This document shows, piece after piece, positions 7,990-20,341 of a stretch of 64,000 nucleotides of DNA. A model generated the notes under the pieces. That model worked only from the letters and a program-made list of their open reading frames with translations, was not told the DNA's origin and did not search any database. The DNA comes from Fulvia fulva (lineage: Eukaryota > Ascomycota > Dothideomycetes > Mycosphaerellales > Mycosphaerellaceae): positions 1 through 64,000 of the forward strand of contig NC_063018.1 in NCBI RefSeq assembly GCF_020509005.1, read 5' to 3'. The position numbers and the translations under genes are program-made. The stretch's first letter is position 1; every line of letters begins with the position of its first letter.

Positions 7990-10900
7990 AGGTTACAGTC
8001 TACTCACTTCCTATCAATAGTACTTAGACCTTTTTATAATAGGTTAAGCTAGCTTATAAACCTCTAGAAGTGTAGACTAGTCTTTGGTTTTATAAACCCG
8101 TCTATAACTATCTTAGAGGTTAGGGTGTACTTAATAGTAATAAGCCTCCTCTACTAAAGTTTCCTAATAGCGTTATAGGCAATGTCAATGTGCTTCGACT
8201 TGTTATAAACATATATATCTTTTACTAGGGTAAGGGCAGCTTGATTATTACCTCTTAATTAGACTAGTCTCAAATTTGATATAGTCTCCTAGTTTCTAGT
8301 GATTCTTAGTTAATAGGAACAGTCTCCTACTAACTCTAGACAATCTATTTCTCTTAGTAGTGAAGCTAGGAATTAGGACTACTTCGTATATACATTTATA
8401 GCTATATATTCAGCCTCTAATATAGATGTTACTACAGACTTTTGCTTCTTACTTATCTAAGAAACTAGTGCCCTATAGAGGAAGAAGACATACCTAAGGA
8501 TTGAGACTCTGTCTACTTTGTCTATTATATAATCAGAATTATAGTATCTAATAAGGTGTCCTTTTCTAGACTTTAAGAACTAAAGTCCTAGATCAGGGTA
8601 TGATCTTAGATACCTAGTGATCTTCTTTAAAGCCTTTATATAGTAGGTGGATAGGTTACTTACAAATGAGCTTATCCTTCCTAGGGCAAAAGCAATGTCT
8701 AGCCTTATAATTGTTACTAGCTATATCTAAGTACTATTGATACTCTAGTACTCTACCTTGTTATACCTCTTATCTATATAGCTTGAAGGTTTAAGGGCCT
8801 TATAGCTATCTATAGGTGAGTATGTAGATGCTGCCTTCTTATAGTTCATTCCTATCTTAGCTAGGCTGTCCCTAATAAAGTGTCCTTAGTCAAGTTTTAG
8901 GATTCCTCTCTTCCTATCCCTTATGACTCTTATACTAAGAATCTTTTTAGGTTCACCTAGATCTTTGATCTTGAAGATCTTGCTAAGTTCTCTTTTAAAC
9001 TAGAGAACATCTATTAACTTTAGTATAGCAATTAGAATATTATCTATATATATAAGGATTATAATCTCTATCTTCTTATAGATAAGTAGGTATAGATCCA
9101 CTTCTAACTATATGAATCTAATCTCTCTAAGCTTTAACATATAGAGTTAATTCCAATCTCTAGCTACTTACTTAAGTCTATATAAGCTTGTAAGGATTTT
9201 GAACACTATGTTTAGTAGAAGCTCAACTCCTAGTAGTAGTAACATAAAGATGTCTTTATAGAGGGTACTTTCTATAAATACATTGTTTATATCTACTTAG
9301 TGAAGATAAAGATCCTTCTTATACATAATAGCTATAAACACCCTAAGGGTGTCCTGTCTTACTATAGGTACAAATGTCTCTATAAAGTTAATACTAAACT
9401 TCTATAAGAAGCCCCTTATAACTAGTCTAGCCTTGAACTTTTCAATAGCTCTACTAATGCTTCTCTTAATATCAAAGACCTATCTTAATGTAACTAGATT
9501 TGCTCCTTTTAGTAGAACAGAATTTTCCTAGGTGTTATTACTCTATAGAGTATCTAGTTCCTTTTAGATTGCTTCCTTCTAAAGATGTCCCTATTTCTTG
9601 TCATTTATAGCATCCTTATAGGATTTTGGAGTTAGGACCTCTTACTTATATATAATGGCTTCTATAGTTGCTATAAAGGCCATTTCCTTAACTTCTTCTA
9701 GGAATTCGCTATCCTATAGTATTGAACTGTCTACTAATTATATAGCTATAAGGAAAGCTTAGTAAAAAGCAGTAAGGTTCTCTAAGAGATCTATTACTTC
9801 TCCTACTTTAGTAGTTAGTTCGGGCTTAGGGAATATAGATTTTAGGGCTTTCTGTTTTATGTTATAGCCCTTAACATTATAGTCAGCCTTTCTCTTTCTA
9901 AGGGATAATTTAGGGACCGTTACTTATAACCTAGTAACGTCTATTTCCTAGGGATCTAGGGAGCTTCTCTTAATTAGCTAATCGATTTTCTGAAATTCCC
10001 CTACGTTCTCCGGAGGTTAGAGAAGTTATATAAACAGCTTTCTCGGCTAAGCGACTTTAGGGCTCTTAATTAGCTAATCTATTTCGGGGGTACTTTAATA
10101 GACGCCTAAATAGTAGGTAGATTGTCCTAAGGATACGTTCTTCCTCGGCCTTCCTAAGGGCTTCCTAGCTAGTATACTGCTTAGTAGATTTAATGTTAGA
10201 ACATTAAGACCTATATTACCTCTAGGCTAGTCCTTAAAGAAGTCTATATATATGTGTTGTTTAATAGCTCTTATGTCTAGTTCCTAAAAGAGCTAGGCTT
10301 TAGCTATGTTTTTAATATACCTAATAAACACTACTTCTTGACCCCTATTTATTAGCTTATTACTTCTTGCCTATTAAGGTTAGGATTTTGTGTCTATATA
10401 GACAACAGCTTTGTATCTCTAAACTTTTAAATAGTTAATAGTCGGTTTAATACTATTAAAAGCCTTATCTAGTGAAACCTTGAACCTATTATAATCTAGG
10501 CTATTTAGTAGTTTGTTCCTTATATAAGTTTAGGCCTCTAGTAATTTAGGCTAAGGTTCAACCGGAATTTTAGCCTCTTTAAGCATTGTCCTTATAGAGT
10601 CCTCTAGGGTTTGTATTGACCTATTAACTAGTCTATTCTGTAGAGAGTTATATACCTTAGTCGGCTCGAGCCCAATCCCTAAATCCTTCTCCCACTGCTT
10701 TACTAATATAATAAGTTCTTTTATATTATTAAGCCTTACTACTTTTAGCTACGCTAATGATTTCCTCTCTACTTTGATCTTCTAGTACTAGAGAGCAACT
10801 AGAGCATCTTCTCTTTTCCTAAGAGGAAAGGTCTACTTCTTCCTAGAGAAGTTATTAACAATCTTAAGCTAGTATTTAAATCCTAGTCTTAAGATTAGTA

Positions 10901-12614
10901 GTAGGCCATATATATTAATAGATATAAGGACAAGTCTTTTAGGTCTTCTCTCTATAACTTTGCCTTTATACTTCTTCATCTTTACCATTGAATATACTCT
11001 ACACTAGTAAAAGCTATCCTTAGGGATAGGAATAGGTTCTTTCAAGTCTATTACCTTATTAAGATTCTAGAGCAAATTCTTCCCAAAGTGTACAAATCTT
11101 CTATACTAAAGCTCCTACTACTTTAGGTCGGTCTCTAATTAAGTAGTCACAAAGGCATTCTCTATTAGTAGTATACATAATGAGTAATGTGCCCGTTCTT
11201 ATAGGAGAGGAGAAATCTTAGTAATAAATAGAAACCCCCTAAGGAGCTTTGTCTAGACAACAGTCTTACTAGAGGGAAATAAGAGAAAATGATAGAGGTT
11301 GAACACTAAACTGCTTGCTGAACTAGTTCTATAAAACCAGGTTTACTCCTAGCTTAGGTATAAGTAGGATATCTTCTAAAACAACTTTTCTACTAGCTCT
11401 CCTACTTATCTCTACACTCCTAATATAAGTGGCTAATAAAAACCTACCTCCTGCTTTGATCTATTTCTTCCTTATTAAGGGAGTTATAGATCTAAAGAGG
11501 TAGCTTTAGTCAGTTATATAGGATAAAGTATAGGAGTTAAGTAACTACTCTAATAAGGGGAACTTGCCTTAGACTTCTATAGTTGAGTAAGCCACTTTAT
11601 TATACTTATCATTATTAGACATCGTCTCTAGGGACGAGCTGTATAAGTCACGTGACTCTTAGGCGGAAAAACCTTTTCTAGTCTTCTTTGCTTTAGAGGT
11701 ATAAGACTAGGCCTAGTTCTTCTAGAGTAATAGTATATTAGAGCTGAGTTTCTTTACCATTTTCTTAAGTTCTTCTATAGAGGACTTCTCTCTTAGTGTC
11801 CTCCTTAAGGTGGGTAGTAGAGTTCTCTTCTTCTTAATATATGTTATATTCTAGGAAGATAGTAGTTAGGAATGAGATCTAAGGACCTCTCTTGCCTTAG
11901 GTAGACTAGGGCAGTCTTTAATTAGATGATCCTTCTTATAGAGAAGGTAGGAGAGTAGTCTTACTAGACCTAAGGGCTTGACCTAGGTAGCTACTATACT
12001 ATACTTAGCCTTAGAGGGATCTAACCTAGCTTCTTAAGCTTTAAGGATCTTTAAGGTCCTTTTATAATCTATCTTTAGCTGAGCTATAGTAGTATCCCTA
12101 GCTATATAGTAGTTAGGTAGTAGTGAGCTTAAGAGCTAGGTTATCCTTATATTAGCTTTCCTATAATACTAACCCTCTAGGTCAATATTAGCAATCCTTT
12201 TTCTAAGAGAAACTAGGTGTGTCTATACAGATCTAATAGTGAACTCTTCACTTATCTTAAAGGTCACAAATTGCTTTATAAGCTTATATATATAGGTTAG
12301 TAGTACCTCGCTATACTTGTTCTAGAGATATACCTACTTCTTAGTAGCTCTTCTAGATTTATATAAGCCCTTAAGCTCAAATTTATCTTCTTCTATAATC
12401 CTACTAAGGATACTAAAGTTGTATACTATATTGTGTCTTGTCTATATTAGCGGATTAAGGATCTCTTTAGTTATAGCCTCTTCTTAGAGTTTTAGAGTCT
12501 TGCCCTTAATGTTATTAAAAGACACTTCTATTAGGTGATCAATTGTAAAGAATACTAATTAGCTCTCTATCTTATATCTCTAAAGGTTGAACTATCTCTT
12601 CTAATTGTCCCTCC
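7990..12614 (-). mobile_element. Copia-1, RIP-dead Ty1/copia element
   Basis: Read on the - strand with stops ignored, the order is gag (about 12600-11700), protease and integrase (about 11600-10300), reverse transcriptase (about 9700-8700) and RNase H (to about 8020), the Ty1/copia order. The reverse transcriptase box near 9010-9050 reads Tyr-Ile-Asp-Asn instead of Tyr-Val-Asp-Asp. The 9349-9531 stretch matches the same part of copia-2 and copia-3. Dozens of TAG/TAA interrupt the frame. The right end is cut inside the start of gag by the left LTR of copia-2, so the 5' LTR is absent. Not functional. Confidence 0.8.
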
Positions 12615-12953
12615 TATTAAACAGGTATAACATGTGTATATACGGAAGTTAGGACACGTAATAGGGAAGGAGGAAGGACCAATATAGTATACAAAGGTAT
12701 ATAGTAGAACAGTATTTAGTACTAAAGGTATCTCTACTATCGGTATAGAGACTACGTCTCTTATACCTATATAGAGGGATATTGCTCTAGTCCTAGTTCT
12801 ATTTCACTACGCCCTATCGGTTTCACCTATGTCTTATCCTACGATTCGTACGGTGTTATAATAGTATTGCCGTACTATTGTCTCGACTAGCTTAGTATAT
12901 ACTAAGTTAGTCTTAGTACCGTACGACATACCTACTAACCTATATTCGTAACA
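12615..12953 (-). repeat. Copia-2 3' LTR
   Basis: Direct repeat of 17670-18012, differing mainly at CpA/TpA and TpG/TpA positions. It has TG...CA type ends once RIP changes are allowed for. Confidence 0.85.
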
Positions 12954-13029
12954 CTCCTACTTAGGTCGTAAGGTAAGGAACGATTGTTCCTACTATACTA
13001 GCTATAGCTATCGTACGAAGGTCTAGAAC

Positions 13030-16000
13030 TAGGGACCGGCTAGCGGCTTAGTCAAACCGTCTGCTACTATCTCCTTAGTATAGTAGTACTCTACTTTGAT
13101 CTTCCTCTACTACTAGAGGTGTCTAATATAGTTATAGGCAACATTAATGTGCTTAGATCTTTCGTGGATATAGGCGTCCTTAACTAAGGTCAGAGCCGCC
13201 TAGTTATCCCCTATAAGGCGTACTAGTCTTAGTTCGTCGACAGTACTCTTATCGGCTAGGACTATTAGTTAGAAAGAGTAGTCTCCTACTAGCCCCGGGT
13301 AGTTTATCTCTCGGAGGATAGCCGCTAGGAACTAGGATTGTTTCGCGGCGGCGTTTATCGCTATAAACTCTACCTCTATAGTAGAGGTTACTATAGACTT
13401 TTGCTTCTTACTTATCTAGGATATAGGCGTACCGTATACTAGCTAGACATGTCCTAGAATTAAGACCCTATCTACTCGATCTATCGCGTAGTCGGAGTCT
13501 AAGTATCCGGTTAGGGTACCGCTACTACGTCTAAACATTAACCCTAGGTCGGGGAACGACCTTAGGTATCTCGAGACCTTCTTTAGTACTTTTATATACC
13601 GCTTTGTTAGATCCGCGACATATGTACTAGTTCTCCCGAGTAGGAAGGCTAGGTCCGGTCTCGTTATAGTAATTAGCTATATCTAGGTCCTATTGTCGCT
13701 CTAGTAGTTATCCTTGCTACATCTCTCGTCGTTCGGGGCTATAGGACGGAGATCATCGTAACTATCTATTAGCGAGAGTATTAGGCTTGCCTTTTCTTTT
13801 CCTATGTCTATTTTAGTAAGGGCCTTACGGATATAATAGCCCTAGTCGAGTTTTAGGGTACCGTTACGCCTATTACGAGTAATCTTTAGTCCTAGTAGTT
13901 TCTCCGGTTCCCCGAGGTCCTTAACCTTAAAGTATTACGCGAACTACTTCTTGAACTATTAGATATCGGCCAACCTTAGTACTAAAATAGGTATATCGTC
14001 TATATAGATAAGTAGTATAATGTCTCTCTTAGTATAAGTTAGGAGACATAGGTCTACCTCGGACTAGTAGAATCCTATTTTGACTAACGTAGCGACATAG
14101 AGCTTATTCTAGTCTCTAGCTACCTACTTTAGGCCGTAGAGACTCCGGAGTACCTTAAGGACCGTATTCGGTAGGGTTTCGACTCCTAGTAGGGGTTTTA
14201 TATATATGTCTTCGGCTAGGTAGCTTTAGGTAAACGTATTGTTAATGTCGACCTAGTATATCTCGAGATCCCGCTCGTAAACTACTACTATAAAGACCCT
14301 TAGGGTGTTATAGCGTACTATAGGTATAAATGTCTCTTCGAAGTCAAGGCCAAATTTCTATAAAAACCCTCTTACGATAAGTCTCGCCTTGAACTTTTCG
14401 ATTACTCCGCTAATAAGTCTCTTTACGTCAAAGACCTACTTAGAGGTGACTATATTTGCCCCCCTTAGAGCGATAGCCGTTTCCTAGGTATTATTACTTA
14501 ATAACGAGAGTAGCTTAGTATCGATAGCGTCCTTCTATAAGTAGCCCTATTAAGGATCCCCTACCGTAGCCTTATATATCTTCGGGATAGGTACTTCCTA
14601 TTAGTAGGCGATACTAGGTCCGAATGTAGTAAAGGCGTATTCTTAGACTTCGTCGAACAGTTCCTCTACCGTAGCTATAAATATACGTTCGTCGGCATCG
14701 GTAAGTCTATTGTTTACCTAGGGCAGTTAGTAGAACGAAGCTATTATAGCTTTATAGTGCTTAGCCTTATAGTCCTAGTCCTAGCCGTAGTTATCGTTAG
14801 GATCCCTAGTCCTTTTCCTCCGGACGATTAGTTTTAGTAGCTCCGGGGTTTCCTCGATCTTCTTATAGTCCGCGATATTATCTAGTCTACCGGGAAGTTA
14901 GATATAGAGCGGTCTTAAGACAGTTAGTCCTTTATCCCTAGCCGTAGCGGGTTCGGTCTCTACGTAGGGAGCGGGATTAGCTAGGTCGGTTCTTCTATAG
15001 AGGAGTCACTCTCGTTAGGCCTAGGTATTATACTACCCGAGGATCGTAAGATTACTATCGGGGTATCCGCTAGTCGCTATAGTAGTGGTCGCGAGACCGC
15101 CGGTAGTCGACCGACTAGCCTTTGTTCGGGTACCTTACTAGGTTAGTTCGTAAAGGAGACACCTAAATCTAGATCTCTCCCCTTCTCGTTTTCGAACTAA
15201 TCTACTTGGCTATACTGCCTAATAGCTCGTATATCTAGCTCCTAGAACAACTATTACTTAGTCGATTAACCGTATCTAACGAAAATAGCTTCCTTACCCC
15301 GGTTTATTAACTTATCCTATCGTAGCCCTTTTAAATATAATTTCGGTTCTACGTAAACTACTACCCTATAACCCTATACTCTTAGGTGATCTACCGTCGG
15401 TACTTTGCTAGTAAATGCTTCTTCCGGTAAAAGTTAGATACCGTTAAGTAACGGTCCGTTTAGTAGTAGGTTACGTATAACCGCCTATACCTCTAGCGCT
15501 TTAGGCTAGAATTCTACCGGCATCTCCGATTCCTCGAGCGTTACGCGGATCGCGTTCTCCGATACCTAGATTGACCTTTCTACTACTCCGTTTTGTATAG
15601 AGTTATAAGTATCCGTCGTATCGTATTAAACCCCCGATTCTTTCTCCTATTCCTTTAGAACTATTAGTAGCTTAGGTGCATTATTACTCCGTACTACTCT
15701 TACGGAGCATTTCGATACTTTCTCTATAGTTAGCCGCTATTATCGTAGTACTTACGGTACGTCGGATTTGTTCTTAAGCGGGATTACCTACTTCTTTCTT
15801 AAGAAGTTATCTACGATCTCTAGCTAGTATTTAAAACCTAGCCTAGATGTCGTATTTTCGAAGGGTCCGTAGATGTCGATAGATATAAGCGTAAGTCTTT
15901 CGTTCTTTCGTTCTACGATAGCGCCTTTAAACTTCCGTATATTCGTAATAGAGTATACCTTATAGTTATACTCGTCCGGGATAGGGATCGGGTCCTTCTT

Positions 16001-17640
16001 ATTACTTACCCTATAGACGTTCCGGAGCAACCCTTTTCCTAGGTATACGAATCTTCTATACTAAAGCTCCTACTAATCCTCGGTAGTTACCGCGGCTAGA
16101 GCTTCCTCGTATAGTACCTCCGGTAGTCTATTATCTACCTAGTTTAGGGAGTCGGATATCGAAGATACTACTAGCACCCCCCCTTATAGTATTATTTATA
16201 CGATAGGCTTTCCGCTCTTATACTTGAGTATAAAGTTTAGAGGTTCGATATCGAGTTACTTACTAAACTGCCTCTATAAAACCAGATTAACTCCGAGATT
16301 AGGAACAAACAAGACTTTCTCTAGCGCAATTTGTTTCCCCGTTAGGCCTCCTATAGTTACTATTGCTTTATAGAATATATCTAGGTACCCCCTACCGACT
16401 TTAATTACTTTCCTTCTCGCTAGTTTCCTAAGCGATCTGAATAGAGACTTATTGTCAGTTATATATAAGGAGGTATAGGAGTCTAGTAACTATTCGGAGG
16501 CGGGGAACTTACCTTTTGCTTCGGTAGTAGAATAGGCGACTTCGTCGTTATATATTTCCTCGGTATCGCTCTCTCGTAAGGTATAGGCTCGTATCGCCTT
16601 TGCCTTTGTCTTATTGTCGGATTAGCTTCTCCTATCCTTCTACTGTTTCTTAGACTTCTTAAGGGCGTGTTAGGCCTTCTTTAGATCCCGGACTAGCTCT
16701 TTATAGGACTTCTTTTCCGGTTACTTCTAGGTATTCTTCTTTTTAATAAACTCCTTTACGGAATCTAGTTCCGGGCACGATATAACGAGGTAGTTGCTAT
16801 CGTAGATAAAGTAGCCGCTCTTGCCCCCTTGCCTCTAGGAGTATAGAGCGGTCTCGCCCTTACTCTCTTAGATCCGTAATTCGTAGGATTTAAGTAAGGT
16901 TATAGCGGATTCCTAGCCTAGGTTTAGCTAGGCTAGGATAGTGTCCCTAGTACTAGCGTAGACGTCCGGGAGGCTACTTAGTAGGTACTTAAACCTTCGG
17001 ATAGGGTCCTTATAGTAGGTCTCTTTACTATCTGTTTCGGTAATCTATATAGACAGGTTACCTAGATATGTCTACCCTTATCTAATTATCTAATCGTCCG
17101 GTAGCTTAAACGACACTAGCTATTTTATAAGCGCTACTACGTATGCCTTATAGACCTTGCTATACTTCTTCTATAGAAGTTTCTAGATTTCTTTTATATC
17201 TCGTATATCTAAGATTTCTTAGTTGTCCTCCTCGGATAAATATACTAAGATAGTATATCTCGCTATACCGTTCGCCTTCGAAGTGATCTTAGGCGTAACG
17301 GGTTCTAGGAGATTAACCGACGAGTCGTCGATAACCTAGAATACCTCCCGGCTTTCGAGATAGTCTCGTAGTATAACGAACTAGCGCTTCTAGTTCTTAC
17401 GAGTAAGGGTAGGGCCGATCTTCCGGGGGCCCTCGTAACTCGTTAAGTCTTCTATAGTAAAGGTAGCCTTAGATATATAGCAAGCTCTACTTGACTACGG
17501 TAGTTAGAATAAGCTTAGACTCCCCGAGTCTGTTAGTAGCGTTCCGTATAGTAGACTCCCCGAGTCTATTAGTACGTTACCGTACGGATTCCGGGTATAG
17601 GGTATAATACCCTACGTTATACTTCCTTAATATATCGATG
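13030..17640 (-). pseudogene. Copia-2 gag-pol polyprotein remnant
   Basis: Frame broken by many TAG/TAA. Recognisable parts on the - strand: a gag-like region (about 17500-16700); an integrase core with SIDIYGPF, the first catalytic Asp, near 15865-15890 inside an open stretch 16030-15824; reverse transcriptase with FGLDFEETF near 14330 and an intact Tyr-Ile-Asp-Asp box near 13985-14010; and RNase H with its ADGLTKPL tail near 13040-13065. Domain order and the tail motif are typical of Ty1/copia. It is inactive because of the stops. Confidence 0.8.
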
Positions 17641-17654
17641 TCCTATTAAGCAAA

Positions 17655-17669
17655 CCCGGGCTTATAACC
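17655..17669 (-). other. Copia-2 primer binding site
   Basis: On the - strand GGTTATAAGCCCGGG directly follows the LTR end TTAACA. Apart from one TpG-to-TpA change it is complementary to the initiator tRNA-Met anticodon arm, the half-tRNA priming mode of copia elements. Confidence 0.75.
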
Positions 17670-18012
17670 TGTTAAATAGGTATAGTATATATATATATAT
17701 ACGGAAGTTAGGATACGTAATAGGGAAGGAGGAAGGACCAATATAGTATATAAAGGTATATAGTAGAATAGTGTTTAGTACTAAAGGTGTCTCTACTATC
17801 GGTATAGAGACTACGTCTCTTATACCTATATAGAGGGATATTGCTCTAGTCCTAGTTCTATTTCACTACGCCTTATCGGTTTCACCTATATCTTATCCTA
17901 CGATTCGTGCGGTGTTATAATAGTATTGCCGTACTATTGTCTCGACTAGCTTAGTATATACTAAGTTAGTCTTAGTACCGTATAACATGCCTACTAACCT
18001 ATATTCGTAACA
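17670..18012 (-). repeat. Copia-2 5' LTR
   Basis: Partner of 12615-12953. It includes a TATATATA run at about 17686-17700 that is longer than in the other LTR. Confidence 0.85.
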
Positions 18013-18235
18013 ATTCCCCGGATATATTAGCCGATTAGTAGTGTTTCCGTCTCTATTTCTACCGTGCTTATTAACGTTATCCTATATACCCCTAGTATTC
18101 TATATAAGTTACCTCCCTAAGTCCTCCTTAGGGGTTACTCTATCCGTTTTAGGATCGGCTTACCTACGCCTCCTATACCCTAAATCTATACCCCGTATAA
18201 TATAGCTAGTCTAATAATCGCCTTATATATTACTC
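18013..18235 (-). mobile_element. LINE fragment (same family as LINE-3)
   Basis: The reverse complement matches about 59835-60055 of LINE-3, the region behind the reverse transcriptase, with scattered C/T and G/A differences. It begins exactly at the copia-2 LTR end. Confidence 0.75.
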
Positions 18236-18840
18236 TTACCTAGTCGACGACGAGAATTACCTATACGTAGTGTCGGCTATAAACCTCTCGTCTTACTACG
18301 AGAGAGCTAAGTATTCTTACGCTAGAGCGTCGTAGGCGCGACGGGCGCGTAACGTAGGCGAGGCCGCGGCGAATAGAGGACTACTAGCAAAACGGGTATA
18401 AAAACTATCCGACGAGCGTATACTCGTGTCGGGAGCGAGTCCCTCTTCTTTTATAAGAAGGGCGCGGAACCGTAGCCTATACGCTCGATAGGACACCTCT
18501 AGTATAAGTATAGAATTTTTGCCTCCGGAGACCGTAAACCGAGCGGGCTAAGCGACGAACATTAGACAAGCGGACTATAGAATAATAACTAAGCGGACTA
18601 TACGGCGGCGTCGAGCGGACTACGAAATAATCTAGTGTTTACTAGCGGGCAATACGGTAGGTAGGTAGATACGCGACGAAGCCTATAAGGGCCTATAAAG
18701 TACCCGGTATAGGAACGAGGGTTTTACCTAAGGTACTATCTATCCCGCTATATAACGTACCTAGTCTAATATAGTAGATTACGACAAGGAAAAGACGATA
18801 GCCTAAGTAAGGGAAAGACGGCTATTAGGACGGGGTAAAG
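18236..18840. other. Unassigned RIP-mutated sequence with short repeats
   Basis: No gene recognised. A motif with core AGCGGACTA occurs three times at about 18570-18630. CCGAGCGGGCTA near 18547-18560 matches the doubled motif at the end of the pogo-like element (51971-52003), suggesting a DNA-transposon remnant. Part of it may be diverged LINE. Confidence 0.4.
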
Positions 18841-18943
18841 ACGTATAATATAAGTAGATTAGTTCTATAATCGGGGAGGATCGAGGGTAGGGTAATAAGG
18901 AACTTGATATTAGTTAGTAGGTAGAAACGTAAGGAGTACGCTA
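18841..18943 (+). mobile_element. 5' end fragment of a LINE
   Basis: About 100 bases match the reverse complement of about 51860-51960, the 5' end region of LINE-1. The match stops at about 18943, where copia-3 sequence starts. Confidence 0.7.
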
Positions 18944-19072
18944 CCTAAGATCTTTAATCTTAAACACTTTTCTAAGCTTAGCCTTAAACTACTAAACATC
19001 TAATAGCTTCGGAGCTATAATAGGTATGTCATCTATATAGGTAAGGACTATAAGGTCTCTATCGGTATAGAT
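18944..19072 (-). mobile_element. Copia-3, left fragment (reverse transcriptase)
   Basis: Matches the reverse transcriptase of copia-1 (about 8940-9060) and copia-2 (about 13900-14030), including the Tyr-Ile-Asp-Asp box near 19025-19045 on the - strand. It ends where the LTR of copia-4 begins. The 3' part of copia-3 to the left is lost. Confidence 0.75.
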
Positions 19073-19350
19073 TATCACGTTAGAAGTGTGGGAAGTTATT
19101 GTACGGGCTCATATAGGGTGTTTCAAAAGCAGGTTGTGTATTGCATGTGTCTATCTAGAATGGACAAGTGTTGCTCTTGAAGAGGCTGTAGGTGACTAAT
19201 CAGTCACCTGATTCTTAGCGTACGTGGCCTCAAGTTTTGATGATGGGATGTTGCCCATGTGCACGCTCGGATCGCGACACACCCCCTCAGCTCGTGCGCT
19301 GGAGTGAATGAGCTGATTCCCATGTGATCGCGTGCACCCTGTCATAACTA
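19073..19350 (-). repeat. Copia-4 3' LTR (candidate limits)
   Basis: The outer limit comes from the junction with copia-3 and from the matching fragment at 7463-7668. The inner limit is set by the G-run of the polypurine tract. Length of about 278 bases. The ends are not clear TG...CA, so the limits may be off by a few bases. Confidence 0.65.
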
Positions 19351-19357
19351 CCCCCCC

Positions 19358-19521
19358 TATCTATGGCAGTGACGTCAGGCCCTCGGTGTTGCTGCTGCTG
19401 CAGTGAGGGTAAGTCAGCTGTTTCAAGTGAAGTGAGGTGAGCTTTGTACCCCTTCCCTCATTCCTCACTTTCACTGCTGCCATTGTTACCTATATAATAA
19501 AGCATAGAATGTGTGACTGTT
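19358..19521. other. Copia-4 non-coding sequence next to the LTR
   Basis: No gene seen. Unmutated, lying between the polypurine tract and the tRNA-like hairpin unit. Confidence 0.4.
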
Positions 19522-19623
19522 GCCGGTGAGATGGCTCAGGTGATGGTCCCGTTGCACGGACTTTCACTTGAGTGTGCAATCATCTCACCCACCGGCAAAC
19601 ATCAGAGGTCCTGAGTTCAATCC
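19522..19623 (+). repeat. tRNA-like unit with pol III A and B boxes (SINE-like)
   Basis: TGGCTCAGGTG at 19532-19542 fits the A box, and GTTCAATCC at 19615-19623 fits the B box. The spacing is of tRNA-gene type but long. The first 12 bases, GCCGGTGAGATG, pair with 19581-19596 around a 4-base bulge. A second hairpin (TTGCAC...GTGCAA) lies between. The acceptor ends do not pair as in a real tRNA, so this looks like a tRNA-derived SINE or remnant inside the copia-4 3' non-coding region. Confidence 0.45.
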
Positions 19624-20341
19624 AGGGGTAGCCTTAGTCCTATCGTATGCTTAAACATATATTGTCGTCCGCTCAACTTATTGAATTGTCCGATAATTGC
19701 TCTGTGCCAAGTTATTTCGCTCCGGCGAATGGTGAGAGAGCTCGCTCTGCCCCTGGGGAGTATGAGATACTAGTCAGTGGCGCAATGCACTGGGCTGTCT
19801 ACGACAGAGCTTGCACCATGTGAGGTGTAATGGGGCTCCAATGGGTAACACCGGAGCAACGGTATCGGAAAGTTGAAAAGGCACCTTCGGGGTGCCTTGC
19901 TTTCTGCACTTTCAAAGGTCCATCACCTCAGGGTGGTGACACCTTTTTGTTTTGGGCAAGTGTGTGCTATGTGTGAGGTGCGAAAGCAGCGGATGATGTG
20001 GTGACAAGGTGGTAGTGTTGTTGCTAGCAGCAAGTTGGAGGCGTTTCTCGCTTTCTGATTGGACGCGCTGCTTTTGTCGCGCGCGTGCGCTGCTGCTGGT
20101 GACAGGGGTGTTTCTCGCCCTTGCGCTGTTAGCCAATGGGAGTCCGAGAAACACCTGTTGATGATGGTGCCAGGGCCGCACCGGTGAATGGTGGATGCTT
20201 TGCCCTGGCCTCGTTGTTTCAGCATTGGTCGCTGCTGGTGGCCGTGTTTTGCGCCTGCTGGCGCTTCCAGAGAGGTGTCCGTAAAGATGAAGCCGTTCGG
20301 TGTTCGTTTCGAGATGAGGTGAGGCCGCTGCTGCGGGCTTC
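19624..20341. other. Copia-4 3' non-coding region
   Basis: About 700 bases follow the polyprotein stop (on the - strand) with no supported gene. Contains an inverted repeat GGCACC-TTCG-GGTGCC at about 19880-19895 and another short one, CACCTCAGGGTGGTG, at 19923-19938. Unusually long for a copia 3' leader, which suggests inserted sequence. Confidence 0.45.

Larger units (their letters stand above)
12615..18012 (-). mobile_element. Copia-2, full-length RIP-dead Ty1/copia element
   Basis: Two direct repeats of about 340 bases (12615-12953 and 17670-18012) enclose a - strand copia interior. Read on the - strand, the LTRs start TGTTACGAATATAGG and end TTAACA. A primer binding site follows the 5' LTR (17655-17669), and a purine-rich AAGTAGGAG precedes the 3' LTR (about 12954-12964). 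Total length of about 5.4 kb is normal for copia. No matching 5-bp target duplication is seen: the left neighbour is copia-1 gag and the right neighbour is a LINE, so the ends may have been joined by recombination. Confidence 0.85.

Noticed and set aside
9349..9531. Similar + strand peptides at 9349-9531 and 25330-25572 as a small gene family
   Set aside because: They are antisense shadows of the same reverse transcriptase segment in copia-1 and copia-3.
19522..19623. Genuine tRNA gene
   Set aside because: A and B boxes are present but the ends do not form an acceptor stem and no normal anticodon arm is visible.
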